DNA of 64,000 nt from Ooceraea biroi (taxonomy: Eukaryota > Arthropoda > Insecta > Hymenoptera > Formicidae): NCBI RefSeq assembly GCF_003672135.1, contig NC_039512.1, forward strand, positions 8,572,874-8,636,873, read 5' to 3'. The notes under the pieces are model-generated. The model made no database searches and was not told the origin of the DNA. It saw only the letters and a list, made by a program, of their open reading frames with translations. Shown piece by piece: positions 40,929-52,569 of the stretch (the first letter of the stretch is position 1; every line of letters starts with the position of its first letter). The position numbers and the translations under genes are program-made.

Positions 40929-42126
40929 AATATTTTTGCTAACTTACACACAGACTCCTCCTCCAGCGGAAAAAGATGTGAAAGAGATTTGAAGTATTAA
41001 CTAAATTTTTAATAAAAATAAAACCCATACAGAATATTCGCTGACGCTGAGATATCTAGTGTTTAGTTAAAAACAAATTGGGTTCGATATTTAACTCGGA
41101 CGTAAAGCGTCCCGCGTTTCTGAGCAACACAGGAATGGTGCAGCTCGCAACGTCCCCCGAATAAAACCACTTTCGTCGCTTTTTTGTCGAGTGTTTTTCC
41201 GAATGTTTCACGAGATCGATGGATACTTGCCGGACGTATTTCTAGTGCGACTCGTAAACCTAGTTTTTCGTCGACTGTGCGCTCTCTCGCAGACTGTCGG
41301 CACATCGAGTACCAGAATGCCGAGAGTGAATAAGGAACCCTCGCAAACTCTCGCGCGACCGGCGAGAAAGTTTATCCTTTTGCTCAAAGTTCCGCCGCTC
41401 GTTAATCGCCTTCGTGAGATCATATTGAAAACCAGGAACGCCGCCGACCCGGAAAATCGGTCGCGATCAGGCCTTCAGATCGGGCGGCCGGTCGCCGCGA
41501 TTGGTCGGCTGGAAATCGCCTTTCGGGAAAATAGGAAATCCATGGCAAACTTTTCCACGCGGGCTAATCTCGTTCCTAATTGAATTTCTCCGTCTCCGAG
41601 ATTCCTGTCCGGCGGACACGCAGAGAAGTCTCGATAGTTATAGATCTCCGTGACGAAAGAAAAGGCGGCGTCCGCGCCGCGAAGAGAAATCGATATCCAG
41701 GAGACAGGGTGGAAATGAGAGGAACACGCGCAGGGAAAAAAACGACGTGAGAAGATTCCGCTCGCCATCGTCTACGGGGTGAACTTTGACGATTTAAATT
41801 CCATCTCATCAAAATAGCAACTCGCCTGTTTTAACAGCAATTTCCTCCCGATATTAGCTTGCCTTTCGATGTCTACTTTTAGCCAAACTCCGATTTCGTA
41901 AAAAGGAACAGTTTTAAATTGCGTGAGTGCTTATTTTTTTAATATATCTGCGTAACAATGCTTTTATTTTGCTAACGTCTTATTGTCACATCAATTAATG
42001 AAATTCTGAAAGATGTTGACCTTTAACATTCTTTTTCTATATAATTACTCTCTCGCAATTATGACTGCCTTTATCAAGAATGTACGCTCAAAATCCTTAA
42101 TCGCTAAATCCGCCTCTACGTAGGCG

Positions 42127-42447
42127 TATAAAAGTTGCTAAGGATAGCTTCTATTAAGCTGTACGAACTATCAGTTGTAAAAGTATATCGCATGTTGAAA
42201 GTATATAGTGTGCGTGTCCAATCTACACGCGGTCGAGAGCGTATATTATTGAAAAATGCCGGAAAGTCGAAACGCTGAGTGCTCTGACAGTAACGATTTC
42301 GGTGGCACTCGTGTCAAATGTTCTGGCAGCTGTTCGGTCGAAGCATTTCGCTATTGGCAAACGATAATCACGTTTCACGAGCAGTCACGCGCGATATATT
42401 CATTTCTGCGCTGCATTTCGAGATTACTCGATTTCATCGTTACATGA
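42127..42447 (+). CDS. Weak candidate small gene: TATA-like box, initiator, 63-codon ORF
   Basis: TATAAAAG at 42127-42134 and an initiator-like TCAGTT at 42171-42176 precede an ATG at 42256 in a good context (GAAAAATGCC). The TATA-to-initiator distance (about 46 bases) is longer than the usual 30. The product is 63 residues with K-C-S-G-S-C-S near its middle and no clear signal peptide. No homology recognised. Confidence 0.12.
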
Positions 42448-43479
42448 GAGGTCTCGTCCGTTTCTGTAATTTTCTCGTGATTATATAAAATCCAGTAAAA
42501 CTCCGAATTTGAAAAAGCCGTATTGGTTTTTCTTCCAAAATTGTAACCATGTAACATAATTTCGGTAATTTATAATAATACATTTTGTAAAACATTGTTT
42601 TCGAATACGTCGTACAAGACAATGTATCCCGATCTTAATTTAGTGACAAAAACTAAAAATTGATTATAATTTCTTTGAATAGAAATTTCTTTAAATACAA
42701 ATATTACAAATAATTTTAACTTCTTAATGTGAGAAAATTGAAATTCAGATGCACACAGATATTTTGCTATACGTTAAAGCAGAGTACGAGATAATTATTC
42801 TTTTATTCTCGCTATAAGTCGTAATCGATATCTGGGAGTTAAACCTATTTCCTTTTTCACACTACACGCGTGGCTTTATGGCGGCCCGGTTGTCGTTAAA
42901 AGTTCAAGCGCGTTTAACGACCGACAAGCGACAATTACAGTCCACGCCTGGCCGAAATGTTCGATCTCGCATTTCGACGTCGCCGCGAAAATCCGCACGC
43001 GTGCAGTGTGTGGAACAAAAAAAATAGAAATACGCGAAATTCCGCACCCGCGGAAATGGAGTCGGGTAAGCTCGTGATAAAAATCATTAACCTGGATTCG
43101 TGCTCGGGATCCGAATTAGCGCGGATGTGACAGATCCGTGGTGTGTTCGCCCAAAAGCGTTGGGAGATAAAAATGATACGCCGCTTATTCCAGAAAAAAA
43201 GAGTAAAAGGATGGCGTAGAGATCGAAAGCACGAACGGAATTGTCGGTTATGTGCGCCGGAAGCAATTTCAGTGCATTAGCGTTTCACGAACCGGTGAAA
43301 ATTTATTAAAATTTAAAATTGCTTGATCGCGGAGAACGTCATTTTTCGGATTTTCGGCGATCCTTTGTCTCAGGTATTTTCCTTGTTTGATGTTGCGGAA
43401 TTGAAGTGCATTTTGCGTTTTGTGAGCGTCCGTTGTGCCGCGGCGGAATTCGTGCGGTGCAGGTGACCGCGCGCGAGAT

Positions 43480-43506
43480 GAGCAATCTCGCGTCCCGAGA
43501 TTGCTC
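43480..43506. repeat. Hairpin with 11-bp perfect arms
   Basis: GAGCAATCTCG, a 5-base loop (CGTCC), then CGAGATTGCTC. It lies inside a CpG-rich patch; no terminator role is expected in this eukaryotic context. Confidence 0.85.
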
Positions 43507-46500
43507 GATTATTTAACAGGCGGGGCAAAGGAAGGGCCTCGACACGATTCGGACCCAATCGCGGCGCGACCGCTGGAGATTAACCAATTTCAAAGCCGCT
43601 GCGTGCTATCCGCGAGAGAGGGTGCGTCGATACCGTTTGCGGTTCACGGAAAATTGCAAATTATCGCAGGGAATATTATCCAAGGTGTTTGCTCCAATTT
43701 GCGCTTTATATTCGAATTTTGCAAGGAATATAGTCATGTGCGAAAAAGTTTAGAAATAAAGATATTTCGAGAGCAATTTTCTAATATATGTATTTTTTTA
43801 TTCAAATTCTCAGGTATTATTTGTATACGGTAATTTAAATTTATCTTGATGATATGCATCATATAACATTACAAATTTCAAGCAAATTTACGTCATTAAA
43901 GTTTTTGTTTAATTCATTTATTTTCGCAAATTCTACCAATATTCTAAATAAAAGAGTTTAAAAAGATATATTACATACTACACGGCAAGAACATTATATT
44001 TTTCTTGGATATTTTTGATTATAACTGTACTTTACTGAATAATACCGTTAATGAAAATTGATGAAAATATCGTGCGCACAAGCTAATTTTATTACCCTAG
44101 TATAAGTCTGGAATATATGAGTTGCGCTTCGTATTTTACCTCGCCTTCACGATTATTCCCTGCATAATTCATAAAATAATATCTATCGATAAAAAAATCA
44201 TTGATTCATGTATTTTTAATTAACTCGGCTTACAGATCACTTGTAAATTTAATGCTAAACTAATTATTAAGATATTGAAAGTATTATAAAAGCAACTGCA
44301 AGAGGTAATAACTCTTCATAAAATTTGACTTTAAATTTATTAAGAAATTGATTATAAAAATTAAATTCTCTTATCCCAGCATATATATAAAATATATATA
44401 AAATAGATATGAGTACAAAATATTCAATAAAATATATATATATACATATATAATGCTTTTGTATTTCAAGTAATAATATCCGAACATTCCAATCCGTAAC
44501 GTTCAAGTATAGTAAGCTGCTCGGATAGAAATTGTTTGAACATTCCCAGGTGTCCGAAACCATATTTACGTTTGCCGGTCAAGTTAAATCAAATGCGGAT
44601 CTACGCGATTTCGCAAAATAAGAACAACAAATGTCCGAATCTGTATTCCGGTGTTTTCGATTGCTCCAAAACGTACAATCTGCAGTGTGCAGCGATCGTT
44701 GCGCCGAAAGAACGTAATTAACTCTGTCACCGTCCAAGCGCAATCTCGCATAGCAACGATATTGATCGGTAGCACGATGAAATTATTGAAAACCGCGTGA
44801 CGAATCCGTGGATCGTGCGGAACTACAAGCCGGCTTCAAAAACAAATCTCTGTCGCGGTTCTTGTGACGTTTATGCGATTGTCAGCACAATATACCGACA
44901 TTACGATTTTGACATTGTTATGATTTTTAATAAATTTGATATCCCTTCGAACGCAACCAATTGTCGAGAATTCATGTATAATTAATCTTAATGTATGTAG
45001 CACAAATGAGAAGTCTGAACAAATGCGAAGCATCAAGAGCTTTTAGCACAAGAGGGGAAAGTTTAAAAGTCCGTTAAAATTACATCTTTTCTAAAATAAT
45101 CAGTAACGTGCAAATAGTCCACGATATACTGTAATCACGTGAATCGCACTTACTTGGAGTACACAAGCATAGATTCGAGATGCGGATATGCGATACGACC
45201 AGGTAACCGTAAATATTAGGAGTACATTTCGTGTTGGCTTAATTCAATTACCTCGTTTACAGTGTTTACGATCGTGTGATGTCGGTTACAGTAGCGTGGA
45301 TAAGGTTTCTCTGATACACATGGGTACGAGTAATTAATCGGTGAGTATTAATAGATGTTACTATTGCTATCGCGAAATTACTGTCGTCCATCGGAAACGT
45401 GACCCGCAAGCAATATTAAATACGTAAGCCATCATAAGCATTCAACGGATAATCCAATAAAATTGTGCGAATGCTACATAAAGGGCAATGTGCGTTACAT
45501 TCGTTTTTTAATCGCATTTGCATGAGAATCTTAATAAATTCTCCAAACCGCTACTATAATTATTCAATAATTAGATATCTATTGGCATTAATACTGCTAC
45601 TATTAAATTACAACATAATTGTACATAATTATGTACATCATGCTATATTCATATTTCTCGTAATTATTAAAACAAATAGATAAAATAATTATTAAACAAA
45701 AAATAGAATAGATTTAAAAAATGTTCATACATGTATGCGTTTGAGTAAGAATATTTGGTAGAGTCACGTGCGTGACATGTATCTCTGCTAACAGGGAATA
45801 CTATCTATATATATCGAATCTTTTCCGAGTGATTCTAATGGAATTGTTAATTCGGCCACCCCCGAAGAAGAGCTTCAGTCAATATTTACCGACGTGCCTG
45901 GCTTGCGTCTGCTTCCCGTCGTTTATTTCTGTCTGTTGCTCGATCTCCAGTTTTCCTAATTTAGACAGACAACAATCTAAATTCGGCACCTGAGGAAAAC
46001 GCGTTAACAAACCAAATATTTTTTAACGAACATTTATGAATATTTTAAACGATAAATAAACTCATTAGAAGCTAAATATATCGAATGTCAAAAAAATTAA
46101 ATAAGTAAAAGTGATATAAATAAAGTTTCCGAAAATCTCAAAATTTTTATATCAATGAAAATCATATTTAATCTCTGCACGTTTTATTTCACAATTATTA
46201 TCTTGCTTTACTATAGTCATGCTTTTAGTTTGTTTTCAGAATCTTATAATTATTTAGCTACGTTCATTCTACTGGTGATATTATCTCAAATATCCCTTGT
46301 TCCCTGTGGGACTAGGTCTTACGAATGCTTTTAGCATAAATAGTGCAAGAAGATATTTTTTCGAAAAACTCGCTACTTTTTAACAAATTCGCACCATTAC
46401 TGTTTAAGAGACGCATAAATATGTATATATATTCCGTAAAGCGTCGGATGATGGAATCTACCTTTTTTGTTCAGTGATGGACATTCAACCGATATCCTAT

Positions 46501-49500
46501 CGAAAACTGACGGGTAAAGTAAACAACCGGACGTGGATCGGCGCAAGAAGTGATCAGGAGTCTCCGTCCGTTCATCGAGCGCCGTTGAAGATCGTCGACT
46601 GACGAGCGAAAAAACGACGACGGATATGAGGGTGAAGATAGTGCATATAAGAATTCCGGAGAAACGTTCCTGCACCCGCCATCGTTTCCCATCAATCGCG
46701 ACCTGAGGAAGCGTGCGAGAAACGCTGGAAAAGTCGGTCGGTGCTTTTTGTTATCACTTGCGGAATCCAAAAGTTACGAGAAGCCACGAGAGAAATTGCG
46801 ACAACGCACAACGAACTTGAAGTGGTAGATTCACGATTTTGTGCTGTGACGCAAGTAGTTCTCGCGTTGATTTCGCGACTCAGATGTTCCGTTAGTTTTT
46901 TGCACCTTACGTCCGCAAAAGATTAAAGTACTAGAGTACCCTCGACCGCGAACTGCAAGTGGAACTTATAGTCCGACTTAGCGGTCGACCGAATAATTGA
47001 TTGGACTTTAATTAAAATTCTGTTGGAATTTTAAGAAGGAGAGAGGAAGTTATATTGGATGGCATCGCGATCTTTTAAGTAATTGTTAGCGTTGTCGCGA
47101 GAACAAAATTGAACGTTTGCGAAACAACTCTCTCTTTAGTTAATATCTGAATAATGTATATTATGAATCAAATTGTAATTATTTATTCTATTTAAATTGA
47201 CCATAGGAATTCGCAGGATCTTACGTTAAATAAACAAGACAAGTATAATACAATCCCATACTATTTTTACAAACAATTATATATAGTCATGGACACCGTT
47301 AAATCATCGGAGGTACTTAATAAAGTAATAATTCACACGAGTTTTAAGTCCGCAATTAGTTGTTCCAACTATCTCGCGAGTAAAGGCAAAATGTTACGCA
47401 AAACAGATCCGGCTTTGCATCTCGTTCCCAAAATTGCGGCTGCTACCCCGGTAACGTTCCGGTCCAAAAAGTACGTTGTAATCCGCAAAGTACGGTATGG
47501 CGCTTTTAACGAATGTACCACTCGCCGCTAGAGAGTCCGTATACGGACTAAACGACCGGCTTAACAAGCCTTCAGAGAGCGCACCAGCTTATTCAAGGAT
47601 TCAACGTTAAGCCGATTCGAAGATTCGGATTCCCTGCCGCCGCCACTCACCTCGACTCGATGATCTAATTTCAAAAGCCAGCTCTTTGTACTTGCGTGCA
47701 TGTTCTCGCGCGCATTCGTGTACGACGGTAAATCCACGTCCGAGCTTACCGTCGATTGTAAACGTCCAGCAAAACGACAACGCTAATCGTTACGAACGAC
47801 GAGGGTGAATCTTCCGTGTCGAAAGCGCCCGCCGGAAGATTATGAGACTACTCCGTTAAGTTGTTATTATCGTCAAGCAAAACGTACCGCCATTCGCCTA
47901 CAAAGTACGTTTAATTCAACGACTGTGCGCCGATCTACATACGTGAATATGTCTCTATATTTTTCCATGTGCCACGCTCGTTCAGCGTATTCATATGTAT
48001 AAATTAAAAATGACTTTCAAAACAAATTTCATTAGGTAATGCTCATTAATTAGCGAGGGGCCTATACTTTTGCGAGAATTATTTTTTATTTATTTTATCA
48101 TAGAAAAGTAGCGTTTTTAATTCGAGATAATGAGCGCTTGCGTTTTCGTTTCCTCCGTTGAGAAATTGAAGATTGTACGAATGTTAAATAGTACAATCTA
48201 TCTTCCTTTTCGGACGGAGCTTCACATTGCGCTACATCGTGGTCTTCATCAATTTAGATTCTACTATCTCGTAAGAGTCATTAATTTGGTCTAACGAGCA
48301 GTATGATTAATGGTACTGCATAATAATTGTTGCTTCGCTATATCGAGCGAAAATGTTACTTCGAGTAACGCGATAAACTTATGAGGTAACATAAATGTAA
48401 ATGCTATATCACGGATACGTAATATCATGCATCAGTAAAATCATCCATCACTAATTTCTTAAGCATAGCAACTCTGCTGAATTATTATAAATATCATAAT
48501 TCCTAAATAATTCATAAATAACATATAAGCAAAGCTCAGATTTATTGAACAGCTGTGTATTATTTTAATTATTAATATACTAAACAATTTATTATGTCCT
48601 AATTGATTTCGATGTACGTAATGAAATTTAATTATTATGCACTAAAATTTAATTATTATACATTATATTATATTATAATTTAAACTATATTAATATGTAT
48701 AATATTATTTTACATTAACGTTAACATTTAGCATCTGTTAGTATTCATGAGAATAATAAATGCATCCAGTAGATCATTTCTAAAATACTAATACTCGTAT
48801 ATTAATGTTATATTCAGAACTTTGATAATTAGTACAACGTAAATTTCTTTCGGAGTCGCTGTATAAATAAACTCATCTCGCTCTACGGCAGAGCCTTCGC
48901 TTTTGCATTCAACGCGTTGCATTTTTCGGCTTTCTTACTTATCCCGGCCTGCTATTCTTTCGGCTGTTGTGCTTCGCTATTCTTCCGGCGTGTATTCCCT
49001 ATCGTTCCCAGACAGTGAAAAAAGCATCTCTCCTGTATCTCCAGCCAGGCAAAGTTTTGCTTCGCCTCTTATCTGCAGCTTACGGACCATCGCGTCTCTG
49101 CATCCTATGAGCATCCCCTACACTATCCCATTCTTACCCCTATCTCAAACAGCCTCGCCACTTCGCGCACGCACATAACACGCGCGACGGAAGAACGCGG
49201 AAATTGCAATTTCGTCACTCCTCGAATAACGACATCGTCCGTTGTTTATCCGAGAGAAAGTACACTCGCTCGCTTCATCGAGCATACATCGAGATTTACG
49301 GCGAACTGTAAGTGATGGCACCGCGTTACGTATTTATCCTTGCATGATAAGCATGAAACTTGTCAACAATAAACTTTGCAAAAAGTTTGCTCTGATGAAA
49401 TAAAGTCCATTAACAAGAAACACTATCTCGCGCGAAATACAATATTTGTTTAATGTAGAGATCGTTACAGAATCGTTAATATTTATCAAGTTATTTTTCA

Positions 49501-49606
49501 CATTCTTTCCTTCTCTGATTTATATAAATATACATACAAGAATAGATAAACTCTGTTTTGCAGCCAGTTTTGCTGGAATAAAATGCATCAATTGTGGCAT
49601 TATATA

Positions 49607-49757
49607 CAGGGTGTCCTGGGTTTTAACCGACAAACTGCGGGAGCATATTCTACTAGTGGAAATAAGAAAAAATTCTTGTATCGAGTTTGCTTAGAAATGC
49701 TTTATTACAAAGTTATAAACCAAAATTGAAAAGAAATATGAGATAAGTAACAACGGA
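49607..49757 (+). repeat. Left terminal inverted repeat, 151 bp
   Basis: Inverted copy of 50217-50367 with five substitutions and no indels. It begins CAGGGTGTCC after the TA target dinucleotide and ends AACAACGGA. It is far longer than the usual 25-35 bp mariner repeat, so the transposase-binding site is probably only the outer part. Confidence 0.9.
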
Positions 49758-49793
49758 TTTTTTCACAAAAATAAAAATTATGTACGCAATGAT

Positions 49794-50061
49794 TTAGTGA
49801 CGCATTTCAAAATGTTGTCCTTGCACATCGATACAAGCTAGACATCGACGTAGTACAGAATTTGTTACAGTACGACATTCCTGAAAATTTTGTTGCATCT
49901 CAGTAACTGAATTAGTAATTCGTTGCTTTAAATCTATCTGGTACTCTCCTGTTAGGAAATCTACGTTGATACTCTCGTACGGCAGCTCGTGCATTTCCGT
50001 CACAGAATCCGTACACGAAATGAATATCGGTGTATTCCTCATTTGAAAACACTTTTGGCAT
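49794..50061 (-). pseudogene. Internally deleted transposase remnant (N-terminal HTH plus C-terminal tail)
   Basis: The minus-strand reading begins M-P-K-V-F-S-N-E-E-Y at 50061 and runs for about 43 residues to N-R-R-V-P-D-R near 49933. This resembles the helix-turn-helix domain (DUF4817-type) of mariner-like transposases common in ants. The frame then shifts, and a second frame gives D-L-K-Q-R-I through G-Q-H-F-E-M-R-H, stopping at 49794. That resembles the extreme C-terminus of the same transposase. The whole DDE/D catalytic core between them is absent. The junction is near 49933. I infer an internal deletion with a frame change; the family match is from memory of the motif style. Confidence 0.7.
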
Positions 50062-50216
50062 TCTGATAGTAATTGCTAGTTGACACGACGATTGAAATCT
50101 AACAGCTACTGTTGTGAAAGTAACAATCATACTGAATCGTTTCAACATAGTGAACATGAATACATGTGAATACACGTAACATAAACATCTTCGACCTTCC
50201 AAATTCTAAACTATGT

Positions 50217-50367
50217 TCCGTTGTTACTTATCTGATATTTCTTTTCAATATTGGTTTATAACTTTGTAATAAAGCATTTCTAAGCAAACTCGGTATAAGA
50301 ATTTTTTCTTATTTCCACTAGTAGAATATGCTCCCGCAGTTTGTCGGTTAAAACCCGGGACACCCTG
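50217..50367 (-). repeat. Right terminal inverted repeat, 151 bp
   Basis: Inverted copy of 49607-49757. It reads TCCGTTGTT at its inner edge and GGACACCCTG at its outer edge, followed by TA. Confidence 0.9.
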
Positions 50368-50379
50368 TATAATATTAAC

Positions 50380-50382
<3 letters not shown>

Positions 50383-50418
<36 letters not shown>
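50383..50418. repeat. (TA)n microsatellite
   Basis: About 18 TA repeats, starting 15 bases beyond the right end of the mariner-like element. TA-rich DNA is a favoured target for TA-inserting transposons, so it may predate the insertion. Confidence 0.95.
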
Positions 50419-50421
<3 letters not shown>

Positions 50422-51047
50422 TACTAGTAAGTAATATTTGCACAATAATTATTAACTTGCTAATAGTTATGTATAAGCTATTATGATCTAAATGTAAAAG
50501 AATAGATGTAAAAACGAATCACACGTATTTAATGTTACACCTCTGTTTTTTTGTGAAAGCTTCGAAAAAAGCGAGTATCCTTCTCTTAGCTCTGCCGTGT
50601 AGCATCCTCTATCTAAAATTGATCCTGTTCTGTATTCTCGATCGACGTCGCCGTCACGACGCCACATCAAGCACGTATAGGCTAAGAAATCCCCCTTGGC
50701 GATCGCGATCGGAATAACTAGAATAATTCAAAGTACGATGTTGAAGTCGCTGAAGTTTACGTCAAAATGAAAATTCCAATGGGCATGGGTTGTCTCCTCC
50801 TAGAATAGAAATCCTGGACACATACATTCTTTTTCTTCTCTTTACATGCCCCTCAAACGTTAAAATAACTAAGAAAAATCGTTAAAATAACTAAGAAATA
50901 TGTGCTCTTTTTATTATAAAAATATCAATAATTGTTAAAAATAATCAAAGATGAAAAACTATGTAAAAAGATAAAATTATTTTCTAATTGTTTTAAAATA
51001 AATTTTAATTTTTATTCTAAATAATTGTTAGATCCGCCAGGAACAGT
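50419..51047. other. AT-rich spacer between two repeats
   Basis: No supported gene. It contains a direct duplication of a 22-bp unit (50858-50879 and 50880-50901, sharing CGTTAAAATAACTAAGAAA). The rest is unstructured AT-rich sequence apart from a small CG-richer patch near 50640-50710. Confidence 0.5.
50858..50901. repeat. 22-bp tandem duplication (two units)
   Basis: Two adjacent 22-bp units beginning CGTTAAAATAACTAAG, differing by one base near the end. A minor local duplication with no evident function. Confidence 0.85.
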
Positions 51048-51427
51048 ATTAAATAAAATCTCTTGTTAATCGACACAACTGGCCAGTTCTTTATTAGATA
51101 CGCAACGTTTCGACCTTAGTTCAGGTCCTTATCAAGCGCAACATACAGTTATTTCCTAAAAATTAACAGTTGAAATTAAAAATATACATTTTAAGAAGAA
51201 ATAATACAATCCAAGATTTCAGCAGTAGAGTGATCCTATGCCCATGCTCTCTAGTCACAGACTTGAAGAATCCCTCGGGAGTGTTAAACACCATGTTTAA
51301 GTCAATTGTTAATTTTTAGGAAATAACTGTATGTTGCGCTTGATAAGGACCTGAACTAAGGTCGAAACGTTGCGTATCTAATAAAGAATTGGCCAGTTGT
51401 GTCGATTAACAAGAGATTTTATTTAAT
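51048..51427. repeat. 380-bp fold-back element with 126-bp arms, Penelope/retrozyme-like (tentative)
   Basis: Left arm 51048-51173 and right arm 51302-51427 are inverted copies with two mismatches and no gaps, separated by a 128-bp unrelated spacer. Each arm read outward contains GCGCTTGATAAGGACC, a loop, then GGTCGAAACGTTGCG and an AATAAA. The GATAAGG/GGTCGAAACG arrangement resembles a decayed hammerhead-ribozyme core of the type carried by Penelope-like retroelements. No target-site duplication is obvious. It could be two head-to-head retroelement 3' fragments or a fold-back DNA element. No open frame inside looks real. Confidence 0.8.
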
Positions 51428-52495
51428 TTTTATTTCGAATTTTGGTTTAAAAAATTATTTTAAGATACATGTCAACCATGTAATACAATATTAAACAAAA
51501 GTTTCTCTTTAAAAACGTTGTAAGTTTTATAAGATTATTGAAGAATCTAAGTAATTTTTGTTTAATTCGTCATTTGAAAGTCTAGATAAAGATGACTGTT
51601 GATACGATGATACGAGCAAAGAGCGAAGAAAGTAATTTCAGTGAATTCGGCGGTCAGTGATCAGACAACACTGAATGGTTGCACCCAATAAGCAAATAAT
51701 GCGCACGTACGTATAGCGCTTTTAGCGGGTCCGAGAACCCGCGCCACCGCGGGGTAGTTTAACGCGCGGTTAATCGCGTGCAATTAACTCGTTACTTGAC
51801 CTTTTAATCGAATTTCGTCTCGTACCCACCGACCACCACGCTCGATTGTGCAGTCGTAACAACCGCGTATGCCTACCCATATTAAAATTTCGTTTGTACC
51901 TTCACCTTATACGTATTTGCGTTTAGCGATATCGCCTTTGTGCACATAGTCGCGATAACTACCGTGTTTGTTATCACAAAATCAGAGTCACTGGATGCGA
52001 GGATAAAGAGCAGAATTTGCAAGATTGAAGAATCATAACCCGTAAATAATGCGATGACTTTACAATTTCTATCTTCCTGAATGAATTTAGAATTCTGTTA
52101 CTTTCAAAATATTGTACATGCTACGTTGCAAAGTCAGCTAAAAATCGTATCGTTACATCGCTTGTAATATTCGCAATGCATAATTTTACCCTATCAACTT
52201 TTTTTGAACGAATGTATAGTAATACGAAAACTCATTACTCGGGAAAAGTTCATTTATCCACGGCAAACCATCTTCTTTGTCCCGTGGAGTTACTAAACTT
52301 TCAAAAACTACGGCTTAATCATGTTAAAGATATCTTTCGTAAGTATATTAACAAAGTAATCATCAAAAAGGATTGGATACTTTACAGGATAGAAAAATCA
52401 GGAAAAGACGATATGAGGCGATTCATTGAAGGAGTCTTGATCGTTGAAAAGTCCGCAACAATTTGTGATACAAAATGATCATTTATCCAACTTAC
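51428..52495. other. Non-coding spacer
   Basis: Contains a GC-rich stretch near 51.72-51.78 kb with GCGGGTCCGAGAACCCGC, a short hairpin, and an AT-rich 100-codon plus-strand frame (52176-52478) without recognisable domain. No downstream exon continuing the cysteine-rich candidate (C-x-C after two bases) was found here. Confidence 0.4.
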
Positions 52496-52569
52496 GGTCG
52501 CAGTTGTAGTATTTGATCCAAGTATCTCCTTCCTCTTGACAACGATAAGACAAACACGTGCAATGATCA
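52496..52569 (-). CDS. Candidate orphan exon of a cysteine-rich secreted (pacifastin-like) protein
   Basis: Minus-strand reading D-H-C-T-C-L-S-Y-R-C-Q-E-E-G-D-T-W then I-K-Y-Y-N-C-D, followed directly by a perfect donor (C|GTAAGT, GT at 52495-52494). The C-x12-C-D-R spacing, with G-D-T-W in the loop, resembles the start of a pacifastin or single VWC-type domain (C-x9-12-C-N-x-C-x-C), in which the next residues C-x-C would lie on the next exon. The proposed acceptor is the AG at 52571-52570, after a T-rich stretch. The same frame stays open upstream to about 52688 with a short hydrophobic run (IIIVSVFVL) but no ATG. I did not find the next exon, so this may be a pseudo-exon or chance. Confidence 0.3.

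Larger units (their letters stand above)
22448..49606. other. 27-kb gene desert with CpG-rich patches
   Basis: Apart from the hairpins, E-box repeat and microsatellites listed separately, I see no gene. CpG-rich patches recur about every 1.5-4 kb (for example 23.6-24.0, 26.2-26.6, 27.1-28.4, 31.8-32.3, 34.6-35.1, 36.1-36.7, 37.6-38.2, 41.1-41.8, 42.9-43.6 and 47.4-47.9 kb). Each gives 60-140-codon frames on several strands, with Arg/Ser/Ala-rich composition and no splice-bounded domain. Confidence 0.4.
49607..50367 (-). mobile_element. Non-autonomous mariner-like (Tc1/mariner superfamily) DNA transposon, 761 bp
   Basis: The element starts CAGGGTGTCC and ends GGACACCCTG, is flanked by TA on both sides (49605-49606, 50368-50369), and has 151-bp terminal inverted repeats that match at 146 of 151 positions with no gaps. 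The internal 459 bp carry the two ends of a minus-strand transposase with the catalytic middle missing (see the pseudogene entry). TA target duplication and a CAGGGTG terminus fit the Tc1/mariner superfamily. It cannot move by itself but could be mobilised by a full-length relative. The high TIR identity suggests fairly recent activity. It lies next to an AT microsatellite. Confidence 0.85.

Noticed and set aside
43480..43506. Rho-independent terminator
   Set aside because: Hairpin without a T tract and in a eukaryotic context.
51340..51376. Active hammerhead ribozyme
   Set aside because: Two essential core bases (C3 and G8) are substituted and stem I cannot pair, so cleavage is not expected; kept only as a relic.
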